Assembly (NCBI GenBank): GCA_019155205.2
Contig: JAHNZQ020000227.1
Location: forward strand, 761,697 to 797,283
Length of the DNA stretch: 35,587 nt
Direction of reading: 5' to 3'
From: Gracilaria vermiculophylla
Lineage: Eukaryota > Rhodophyta > Florideophyceae > Gracilariales > Gracilariaceae
Shown in pieces: positions 28,558-35,587 of this stretch (the stretch's first letter is position 1; the number at the start of each line of letters is the position of its first letter). The translations under genes were made by a program, and so were the position numbers. Under the pieces are notes generated by a model. That model was not told where the DNA came from and made no database searches. It saw only the letters and a list, made by a program, of their open reading frames with translations.

Positions 28558-29970
28558 ATGTCTGCCCGCCCCAGCCGCAGTGACCTCAACATCTGCGACG
28601 AGCCGTCAAGCTCCACCCTCTTTTTGCCGTTTCCGTCCTTCTATGTGCGACAGCTTCGTGAGGCCTCGCACCCTCTTCTTCCCGACGATGACGATGATGA
28701 TATTGGTTCCGAGCCCTCCGACGACGGTGCTGAGCGTCGCTACAGCGATGTTTCTGTCCACTCCGACCATCTCCCCGTCAACCACTCACTGATCCACTGC
28801 TCCTCCGTTAAGCGCTCCTCCTACACGCTTTGCTCCCGCACCAAGTCATATCCGCACCCCCGATTTGACCCAAAACACTCCATCGGTCTTTCCTCGTCTG
28901 CTAGGCGCACTCAGCCGTTCATCCGCCCTCACTCTCTCTCTCGACGCCTATCGCCCTCTCCCAAACGCCTCTCCACCAAAGCGCTCAACCCCCCAACCTC
29001 TCCATCCGTCTCCGCAACGCCCGTGCTTGCATACCACGACCCGCTTCTTGTGGCTCGTCGTTCTCCTTCCACACCCTCCTATCTACGCTTTACCTCCAAC
29101 CAGCCACAATCACAAACAAGCTCATGTTTACCGGCTGCGTATCAACCGTCGCGCTCTCCCCGATGTTCCACTCCTTCCAATTCCTGTTCGCCGACCACTA
29201 TGCAGCGTTCACCAAGGCCCAACCCCGCCTCACCGTTCCTCCACCCTGTACGATCACTTCAAGCAGACAACCGGTACACATTCTGCACCCCTCCCACTTC
29301 AAACAGCCTCCCGTCTTTCGACCTCGGTCGAAAACAGCCTTATCCCACTAAGACCCGCTCCCTTGCTCCTCAACACCCTCCCGTCTCTGAGCCTCACCGC
29401 AGCAAACGCGCTTCGTTTTGGAAACTCATCAGCGGCAAACGCTTGTCACGAAGAGAAAAGAAGCCAAAGCAACCGCAGCCGCAGCCGCCCATGCCCGACC
29501 AGCCAGTGAGAAAAGCCAGACCGTGGAAATACGATTCCTTCAAGCTAAAGCGTCGTTCCAGCCTCCGAAATTTCTCGGCGTACCCGGCCACGCTGGCCAA
29601 CCGGCCTCCGGAGCAAACGAAATCGCTTCCATCCAGTCCCTTGTATCAGAGGAAAAGGCACCGCCGTGCGCGCGCTTCGGACCGCGCTTCGTTCAGTGCG
29701 TACTCAGTTGACGATGTTGGAGGCAGAACTCGAGGTGAGTCTCTGTCGCTCAGCCATTTGGTGCAACCCACAAGAACTCGCTTGGCCTACTACGCAGATG
29801 AAAAACGGGAAGCCAGTTCATTTGCTGGTCCCCGTGCTCGTGTCTTCGTCACTGCTGAAGGCTCATCAGTTAGCTCTTCTTCTGATCGTGAGGAGGATGC
29901 CCTTTTCTGCATTCCCGACTCTAACAGCTACTTGTCGAGGAGACAGCTTCGTGCCATGCAGTACAAGTGA
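28558..29970 (+). CDS. Ser/Pro/Arg-rich disordered protein, function unknown
   Basis: A 470-residue basic protein. The ATG at 28558 has a good context (CCACCATGT) and opens with MSARPSRSDLNICDEPSSST; the frame is open further upstream, but that part is Arg-repeat-like translation of a GC microsatellite. Near residues 40-60 an acidic run (LLPDDDDDDIGSEPSDDGAE) occurs. The rest is rich in Ser, Pro and Arg, with conserved-looking islands FWKLISGKRLSRREKKPK and WKYDSFKLKRRSSLRNFSAY near residues 285-345. It ends SYLSRRQLRAMQYK. No signal peptide or membrane segment. A candidate 63-bp in-frame intron (GTGAGT at 29735 to CGCAG at 29797) could remove 21 residues. Basic patches near Ser suggest a phosphorylated nuclear or membrane-associated protein; I recognise no family. 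Confidence 0.65.
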   Translation: MSARPSRSDLNICDEPSSSTLFLPFPSFYVRQLREASHPLLPDDDDDDIGSEPSDDGAERRYSDVSVHSDHLPVNHSLIHCSSVKRSSYTLCSRTKSYPHPRFDPKHSIGLSSSARRTQPFIRPHSLSRRLSPSPKRLSTKALNPPTSPSVSATPVLAYHDPLLVARRSPSTPSYLRFTSNQPQSQTSSCLPAAYQPSRSPRCSTPSNSCSPTTMQRSPRPNPASPFLHPVRSLQADNRYTFCTPPTSNSLPSFDLGRKQPYPTKTRSLAPQHPPVSEPHRSKRASFWKLISGKRLSRREKKPKQPQPQPPMPDQPVRKARPWKYDSFKLKRRSSLRNFSAYPATLANRPPEQTKSLPSSPLYQRKRHRRARASDRASFSAYSVDDVGGRTRGESLSLSHLVQPTRTRLAYYADEKREASSFAGPRARVFVTAEGSSVSSSSDREEDALFCIPDSNSYLSRRQLRAMQYK

Positions 29971-30732
29971 TATAGTGATTAGAGTATCCATAAAAGGCAG
30001 TACCATAAGCCCACATTCACAGACTTTTGACGTGTTCCGAGATGAAACGCTTTCCGGGTTCGTGGCGTGCCGCGATCTGTTGTGAGCTTATTGCCGGCGC
30101 TCTAAGCTTTGAGTCAGTCTCTAAACATTTCGTTATCGCTCTCATCAGTGTCGCTTGAGACTTCCGCCAGTAGACGCCATCTCTCGCAAGATAAGATCAA
30201 TCAGCGCCGAAATTTTCTCTTCAATAACTCAGCATCGCATTCCTTTTTCCCCGAAATTGTGCCTTCATGCATGTCATGAAGATGGCAATTTTCGACGCAA
30301 TTCAAAATCCTTAGAAAGGCACTCCGTTCCACCTGGCATCGGATAGGCAGAAAAATCGATGGCGCAAAAGATTATCTCTATCTCTGTGGACGATGTCAAG
30401 TCTCGGGACAGTTCACGCCAAGCCCCCGCCGCAGCCTCACGACAACAATGCTATTTATGGCTCTGTTATTCTCCGTAACGAAACCTACGAATTGCAATCT
30501 CTCATCTTGAAATTTAGTGATAGTTCTGGTTAGCAAAGATATACAACACAGCCTTCGCCATTCCCCTCTGCTTGGGTAACATTAGGGTACACGGGACGCT
30601 CAATGAAAACCCAAGTGGTGACAAACACTGCCCACCTACCGTCAACCTAACTCCGTATTTAGATGCCAACACTGGCCAGGTGCACATGCCAAATCAGTAG
30701 CCTGATGTATTAAAACTTGCCAGGCGACAGGT
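29971..30732. other. Convergent intergenic region, nothing recognised
   Basis: Spacer between the 3' ends of the Ser/Pro-rich gene and Derlin. No supported gene, repeat or RNA seen. Confidence 0.5.
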
Positions 30733-31479
30733 CTATTGGTTGGCGCCTCCGTCCAACATGCGCCCCTGTCCCCAACCGGGACCTTGCGGCGCATTGCCCA
30801 TGGCGCCCACATTTGGAGGTGCAGCGCCAAAAGGAGGATCGTCGAAATCGTCATTATTGCCAACCAACATTTTGAGTATTCTTGGCGTTTTCAGCAGAGA
30901 TATGCCTGTCATTGTTGGATATACGTCAGCCATGAAGTAGTACACATGCCCGGCCAGAATTCCGAGCAAATCCATGGACGGTGATGAACCCAAGACGAAA
31001 GAAAACAAGAAAAGTACCCAAGGAAGATACGGCGCACGGAAATTAAGCACACCCAGGAAACCGACCGCCTGCCGCGAGTTTCGCCTGCCCCACACGTAAA
31101 CCATCATAAAGGTAAGGCTAGGCCCCAGAAAGTCAATAGAAGTTAAAGGAGACATGAGCACGAGCCACGCGGCTCCAAAGATAAGCATGTACAAGAAATC
31201 GGCTGTTCGTCCTCTGAATGAATTTGTTTCAAGCATCTTGGAGTACCGATATAGGAAGAACATATGGAAAAGAAAATCGAGCCCAAAGTTGCCAAAGTAC
31301 AGAAAGTTGGTGAATACTCGCCATATGTGAGCCTTCTTTAGAACAAGTACCCAGTTGAGATAGAGTTTGAGAGGGGTGATTACTTCAAGTGCCACAGCGC
31401 TTGTAGTGACGACCGATAGAAATATGTATGAGCGCGTGACCGGTGGGATTGATTTCCACCATTCCTCGACAAGCGCCAT
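30733..31479 (-). CDS. DER1: Derlin, ER-associated degradation rhomboid pseudoprotease
   Basis: A 248-residue multi-pass ER membrane protein that moves misfolded proteins out of the ER for proteasomal degradation with p97/Cdc48 and Hrd1. The ATG at 31479 gives MALVEEWWKSIPPVTR, the standard Derlin start. The signature HIWRVFTNFLYFGNFGLDFL is at about 51-70 with WR at 53-54, followed by RYSKMLETNSFRGRTADF at about 78-95. The rhomboid GxxxG step is in GILAGHVYYF (G173, G177). No catalytic Ser-His pair is seen, as expected for Derlins. The acidic/Gly C-tail ends GPGWGQGRMLDGG, a shortened form of the p97-binding SHP box found in Derlin-1 and -2. Length is typical. Confidence 0.96.
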   Translation of the reverse strand: MALVEEWWKSIPPVTRSYIFLSVVTTSAVALEVITPLKLYLNWVLVLKKAHIWRVFTNFLYFGNFGLDFLFHMFFLYRYSKMLETNSFRGRTADFLYMLIFGAAWLVLMSPLTSIDFLGPSLTFMMVYVWGRRNSRQAVGFLGVLNFRAPYLPWVLFLFSFVLGSSPSMDLLGILAGHVYYFMADVYPTMTGISLLKTPRILKMLVGNNDDFDDPPFGAAPPNVGAMGNAPQGPGWGQGRMLDGGANQ

Positions 31480-32750
31480 TTTTTTTACAGGTGGGTTTCG
31501 GAACGGCTGCTTGCGGAACGTTTGCGTGTGGCACGCAAATAATTTCTGAGAACAACCGTTTGTGCGATAAAGGATTTTTTTTTGTTGAGAAGTCCACAGT
31601 TTTCGGGAAGAGTGGTCGGAAGCGCGTTGTGAGAAGATTGCGAAGCGTGAAGATTGCGAAGCGTGCTAGCGTTGTTGATCAATTTGGGCACAAGCGTTGT
31701 GCTAGAGCGCCTTGTGAGTGATGAGATTATTCTTTCCTGTTCGTAATGGTTTTCAGAACAGCATTTATGCCCTTCTCAGCGCGCCTCTCGGAAAAAGTAC
31801 TTTCCGCAAACAAACTACGGCTCAGTTCATGAGCGCGGCGGGATGTGGGGAGTTCACGAAAGCGGCGGGATGTTGGGGTGCAAGATCCGATCGGTGTGTG
31901 CTTCATTACAGTGCGCTTTAGGCTTTGCGGTCCAATGAAGTGTCAAATTGCTGTTCTGGCGGATGTTGATTGACATGTTCACGTATGAGAGGCTTAACCT
32001 CCCTTGGAAAAGACTGTAAGAAAGGCATTAATGTGCGCTGTACACGTGTGCACTTTCGGACTGACTGAAAGTCTGACATCCCAGAAGAATAGGTGTGTGC
32101 TCTGCAGTAACTAAATATTCCAAGGGAGGCTAAAGGGGTCTGTACACGTACTATTGCGTGTCATCAAGTCATCAAGCTCGGATGTGCAGCCGCTTATCGG
32201 ACCACAATACTAAAGCAGCAGTCTTCTGTGGCCCCATAGGGATAGTATGCCAACAAAACTCGAAAACCAGGCACATTCATTGACCTACAACAGTTGAAGC
32301 CAGTCGTGCAATACGCCGTAATTTCCTGATGTCGTCAAAAGCAAGGTCCTGCAAGATGGTATTACAGCGCAAAAATGTGGAGGCTGGTCCTTTCGGGGTG
32401 CTGTTTAAATGCACTTGACGAATCAGGCGAACAAATTAAACCTGATTGGTGCGTTCGAACGGCAGATCTTCGTCACGGGCCCAATCTCCAAATCTATCGT
32501 ATCGCGTCCATCAGTTTGAAGCACGCTGGCGTGTGCGGTTTCGTTAGAAACATGCTCTCACACCTCGGCATGCCCATTCGAACCTGATCCCAGCAGGCGA
32601 CGTTTTCGAGTGTGGATGTGAATCCCCCTTTTTCGGTTTCTCGCCAAAATCAAGGCGCCTGGGCCAACGGTTGTTACCTGTCTATGTCACAGGAATACGT
32701 CGCTCAACTATCGGTTTTGACGTGTTCGCTCCTGTTCTCACCTCAGGGGA
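31480..32750. other. Divergent intergenic region between Derlin and the 649-residue protein
   Basis: No supported gene. It contains a 15-bp near-duplicate (AGATTGCGAAGCGTG, about 31633-31664) and a 16-bp inverted repeat spanning 31994-32133. It should hold both promoters. Confidence 0.5.
31994..32133. repeat. Inverted repeat, 16-bp arms 140 bp apart
   Basis: TTAACCTCCCTTGGAA at 31994-32009 pairs with TTCCAAGGGAGGCTAA at 32118-32133, 15 of 16 positions. Between them are shorter self-complementary pieces (GTGC...GCAC and CTTTC...GAAAG). It could be the ends of a very small non-autonomous element or a folded RNA. Confidence 0.55.
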
Positions 32751-34700
32751 ATGAATCAGGTGTGCCCTCAACTTTTGTCTGCTTTCGCCTTCTGCCAACA
32801 TTTACCACTGCGTCACACAGCATTGCCCCGCCCCCCAACGCTTCACACTCCGAGAACAACATGCTGTGCATCTCGGTCGCACCGTGTTTCAAAAACTTCA
32901 AAAGTTCCTACCTCAAACAACAAGACAGGAAGGCAAGGGAAGCCAACTTCTCAAACACGGAAACGTCAACCAACCGCTGCGGAGCTTTCAACACAAATTT
33001 CACACACTATTGGCTTGCACATAATCAAGTCAGACTTGCAACACTTGCTTTCTTTCTTCCGTTCGTTCGTGAAGGTGACGACGACTGTTCACCACAGTGA
33101 ACAGACACCAAGGCAACTCTCAACCACCTCACAATCAACCACCTCACAATCAACCACCTCACAATCAACCACCTCACAATCAACCACCTCACAATTGCCT
33201 TTTGACATCGAGCAAGATCAATCGACCTTGTCCGCTCGTTCTATTCAAACTCCCATTAATCCTGGAACTCATAAAGGCACCTTTGCTCCGAAAAGCCAGT
33301 TGGGAAAATTCATGGCCTCAAACTATATCGCGGCAGTTGGTTCTTTAGGTCGCACGGTTGAGAGCGTTTCATTGACTGCCCAGTCGTTCATGGTGAGCAT
33401 TGTTGTTGCGGCTGGGAGCACCATGTACTCAATGCTCGAGGCAAGTCAGAAAGCGTTACCAACTGTTGATTTCTCCTCTGCGAGACGGATTTGTGCGCAG
33501 ATGATCACACAGGGATGGCAGCCTTTAAAGTCATTTCAATGGCAGTCCTCAGTCTCGTCGGATGTACGGGGACTGAAACAATGCCGCCGCGAGCGTGTGG
33601 CATATGTGAGAGACTATTTGCGAGGAAAATCGGGAGGTTCATTGATGCACACTTTTACTCTTGCCTCTCGAAGCGTTCATGCGACGTTTGGAATGTTGGA
33701 AAATCTGTCTCCACTACTGATTCGGGGCACTTCAGGATTAGCAAGGGCTGGATATAGGGGACTGAAAGCTTTTGGCCGTTGGGGAGCCACGGGAAGGAAA
33801 GCCGATTCGTCGAGGTCCATACCCATGATTCCTTTCATTTGGCCAAGTCTCGCATATGTGAACAAGCTGTCTTTGCTTCCATCGAAATCTGCGAAAGCAC
33901 CCAGTCAGACCAAAAGGACAACGACGTCCAGTAAACACATTGATTTTCAAGATGATAGCGATGCAACACAGATGCGGTTCCCCTCATCACTGTCAAGGAC
34001 TCGTTTGAAGAGAATGGAGCTGTATGCTGGGGAAAAAAAGGAGGATAACTCTGGTAAGATTCATACCAATGAAGTATATAATGTACAAAAGCCAGATAAT
34101 GTGCTCAAGAAGGGGGCAGCGATTCTTGGCGTTGGAGCATTCGTGATGGCAACGAGTGGCGCCTCCTTGTCTGTAGCAGTAACATTTTCCGCCATCGCAA
34201 TCACAAGCGTTGGCGTCACTCAAGCGAAGGCCGCGGTAAATGACCACGCCATTCATCAAGAAGCTCAAGCAGCTTTCCGAAAAAGCAAATCGGTTCAGAT
34301 GTTGGAGAAAGCTGCATTCGCAGGACGAAGAGGTCGTGTGAACAGGGACATCAAGAACACTCTCTCCAATCTGCGTAGAAGCTCATATTCAAAGCCCATC
34401 CCTCGTAGTGCTTTTGCATCGGCGGTGACTAGACTCACAAAAAGCTTGAAACGTGCTGAAGCCGGGACTGAAGAAAGTATTACTGCTGATGTTGACATCG
34501 AAGCATATTCAGTCATACAATCTGAGCCCAGCATACTGTCTGTACCTGTTCTTGGAAAAATATTGAACACAGCTGATGATATTGCATATAGGGTCGAGAT
34601 GATATCCGACAAGTTACTTAATGTGATAGAAAATCTTACAGGAGCCCAAAATTATACCTCAACCTGGGTGTTGCTCAAGTCTTTTCAAAGAGAGTTATGA
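32751..34700 (+). CDS. Unrecognised 649-residue protein with TTSQS repeat and two hydrophobic segments
   Basis: The ATG at 32751 is the first in frame and gives MNQVCPQLLSAFAFCQHLPL, a basic, Ser/Thr-rich N-terminus poor in acidic residues, compatible with an organelle transit peptide. A TTSQS repeat (five copies) lies at about 126-148. Two hydrophobic, Ala/Ser/Val-rich stretches follow: about residues 195-225 (VSLTAQSFMVSIVVAAGSTM) and about 462-490 (AAILGVGAFVMATSGASLSV), each a possible membrane helix or amphipathic helix. A basic linker lies between them, and a long helical, Lys/Arg-rich region with a final acidic part covers about 500-649. I recognise no domain. Frame continuity over 1.9 kb without stops supports a real gene. 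A plastid or mitochondrial membrane location is a weak inference. Confidence 0.7.
   Translation: MNQVCPQLLSAFAFCQHLPLRHTALPRPPTLHTPRTTCCASRSHRVSKTSKVPTSNNKTGRQGKPTSQTRKRQPTAAELSTQISHTIGLHIIKSDLQHLLSFFRSFVKVTTTVHHSEQTPRQLSTTSQSTTSQSTTSQSTTSQSTTSQLPFDIEQDQSTLSARSIQTPINPGTHKGTFAPKSQLGKFMASNYIAAVGSLGRTVESVSLTAQSFMVSIVVAAGSTMYSMLEASQKALPTVDFSSARRICAQMITQGWQPLKSFQWQSSVSSDVRGLKQCRRERVAYVRDYLRGKSGGSLMHTFTLASRSVHATFGMLENLSPLLIRGTSGLARAGYRGLKAFGRWGATGRKADSSRSIPMIPFIWPSLAYVNKLSLLPSKSAKAPSQTKRTTTSSKHIDFQDDSDATQMRFPSSLSRTRLKRMELYAGEKKEDNSGKIHTNEVYNVQKPDNVLKKGAAILGVGAFVMATSGASLSVAVTFSAIAITSVGVTQAKAAVNDHAIHQEAQAAFRKSKSVQMLEKAAFAGRRGRVNRDIKNTLSNLRRSSYSKPIPRSAFASAVTRLTKSLKRAEAGTEESITADVDIEAYSVIQSEPSILSVPVLGKILNTADDIAYRVEMISDKLLNVIENLTGAQNYTSTWVLLKSFQREL
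33121..33195 (+). repeat. Five exact 15-bp units CAACCACCTCACAAT
   Basis: Five perfect tandem copies inside the 649-residue gene, encoding the TTSQS repeat. Perfect identity of the copies points to recent expansion. Confidence 0.97.
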
Positions 34701-35165
34701 CTTGAACAACCCCAGGATTGCAATCGAAGAACTGTTGCCGTACATTCTCCATGTTTGTTTTCCTCCATGTTTTCTTCCATGTTTTTAATTTATCATTTGT
34801 CGACCGTCGCGACAGCCTTGTCCAAACATTTTCTTTACCATCTCTAGTTTCAAAGCCTTGCCGCCGTTGCATCAGCTTCATACTTAACCTGCATGACTGT
34901 TCACGACAGCCCTACAAGAATAGCTCACCCGACAATTGCACAATGCAAGGTGCCAACGGGCAAAAAATGCTCCCTTTAGCCCCCGGTACCGAAGGGATAC
35001 CAGGGGGGGGAGGCGGGAACGCTCACTACCAGCCGCTGAAAGCCTGTCGTAAAACACAAACCAGCGTGCTCCTCGTTGACCGCTGATCATTCTCACTCCT
35101 TTCAGGTCATGTTTCTACCACGCTAATGTCTCCATCTCCAACGCTGTTCTTCATTCACCTTCGCC

Positions 35166-35432
35166 ATGTTCTCAACCGAGCGCAGCATTACTGTCACTTT
35201 TCATAATCCTGCCAAAAAAACCTCGGCTTCGGTCTTCTTCACAACTCTGACAAACTAGCGACCACAAGAACTAGAGGACATAGAACGACAAGTCAAGGAT
35301 ACTATGCACTCAATGTCTCGGCTTCTGCAGGCTGTTCAGCCCCGCACCAAATCTCACGCATTCCAGGCAGAGAAGCTTATCGATGATGCCATTTGTAAAC
35401 GCAATGTACCACGCTCCAGAGGAAAAGGTTAG
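35166..35432 (+). pseudogene. Doubtful small frame split by an in-frame TAG
   Basis: From the ATG at 35166 the frame reads MFSTERSITVTFHNPAKK and on to a TAG at 35256-35258. It then continues in the same frame with RPQELEDIERQVKDTMHSMS and AFQAEKLIDDAICKRN to a TAG at 35430. The second half looks like a helical, heptad-rich exon. The TAG could also be the end of an intron (the bases before it read CTGACAAACTAG), making the second half an exon of a gene that goes on past the window. Evidence is thin. Confidence 0.25.
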
Positions 35433-35490
35433 AAATGTACCACGCTCCAGAGGAAAACGTTAGCAATCTACCACGCTCCAGCTGCTGTGC
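35405..35490 (+). repeat. Three tandem 31-bp units
   Basis: Units starting TGTACCACGCTCCAGAGGAA recur at 35405 and 35436, and a variant (TCTACCACGCTCCAG) at 35467, with an exact period of 31. A partial copy, TCTACCACGCT, also occurs at 35114-35124, so the sequence is dispersed as well as tandem. Confidence 0.85.
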
Positions 35491-35587
35491 GCCAAATGCT
35501 TCTCGCGACGCTCCGGATCCAAATTGAAGGCGTGTTTTGCCGTCACTAGGGTCTTGCCGCAATTGAGTTACTTTACGGGAAATGCCA

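Larger units (their letters stand above)
34701..35587. other. Right-end region without a firm gene
   Basis: It begins with the 3' end of the 649-residue gene and holds short repeats of CCATGTTT (about 34740-34786), a G-rich tract near 35002-35014, a doubtful frame and a 31-bp triplicate repeat (both listed). The next gene, if any, would lie mostly past the window end. Confidence 0.5.

Noticed and set aside
28865..29509. 214-codon + strand frame overlapping the Ser/Pro-rich gene
   Set aside because: It overlaps the 28558-29970 frame throughout, which has the better start context and codon pattern and a sensible C-terminus.
32555..32600. Possible tRNA T-arm on the - strand (GGTTCGAAT)
   Set aside because: There is no matching A box, anticodon arm or acceptor stem at the right distances.
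34718..35086. 122-codon + strand frame after the 649-residue gene
   Set aside because: It does not start with ATG, the Phe/Val-rich part reflects CCATGTTT repeats, and a G tract gives poly-Gly; no domain seen.

Overview
The window is nuclear DNA of a eukaryote, most likely a photosynthetic protist with few introns; a mesophilic red alga is my best guess. Reasons: a phosphoglycolate phosphatase with a plastid-type N-terminal extension, long open genes at roughly even spacing with only one convincing intron in about 35 kb, Ser/Pro/Ala-rich low-complexity tails, and conserved eukaryotic genes (Mediator tail subunit, Derlin, UFSP2-like deubiquitinase, NCKX exchanger). The assignment rests on gene content and style, not on a marker gene, and a green or other alga is not excluded.

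Left end, 1-6928: the 3' part of a Ty3/gypsy LTR retrotransposon on the + strand. A broken pol (end of protease or linker, reverse transcriptase, RNase H, integrase, and a chromodomain after an in-frame stop) runs to 3375. Then comes a long reading frame on the opposite strand (5705 to 3618), split once by an in-frame TGA. A polypurine tract and a 711-bp 3' LTR follow; the LTR's 3' end carries a diverged 158-bp tandem duplication. The 5' LTR, gag and most of the protease lie outside the window. An AT-rich stretch without a convincing gene follows (6929-8305).

Middle, 8306-21060: five well-supported genes. They are phosphoglycolate phosphatase (+), a secreted or type I membrane protein with an Ala-Asp-Pro repeat and three Cys-pair modules (-), a K+-dependent Na+/Ca2+ exchanger (-), a ZUFSP/ZUP1-type ubiquitin peptidase (+), and Mediator subunit 14 (-) with one in-frame 120-bp intron. 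The exchanger and the peptidase are divergent across about 1.5 kb; the peptidase and MED14 converge.

Right part, 21061-35587: wider, GC- and repeat-rich spacers holding strong palindromes and microsatellites. Between them lie a protein with six 11-residue repeats (+), a probable DSN1/Mis13 kinetochore protein (-), a Ser/Pro-rich basic protein (+), Derlin (-), and a 649-residue unrecognised protein with a TTSQS repeat (+). A doubtful broken frame and a 31-bp triplicate repeat close the window. The host genes belong to unrelated housekeeping pathways (photorespiration, Ca2+ transport, ubiquitin editing, transcription, chromosome segregation, ER-associated degradation); nothing suggests an operon-like system. 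The most unusual items are the antisense gene in the chromovirus, the stop-free MED14 intron, and a 24-bp-arm hairpin at 22759-22809.
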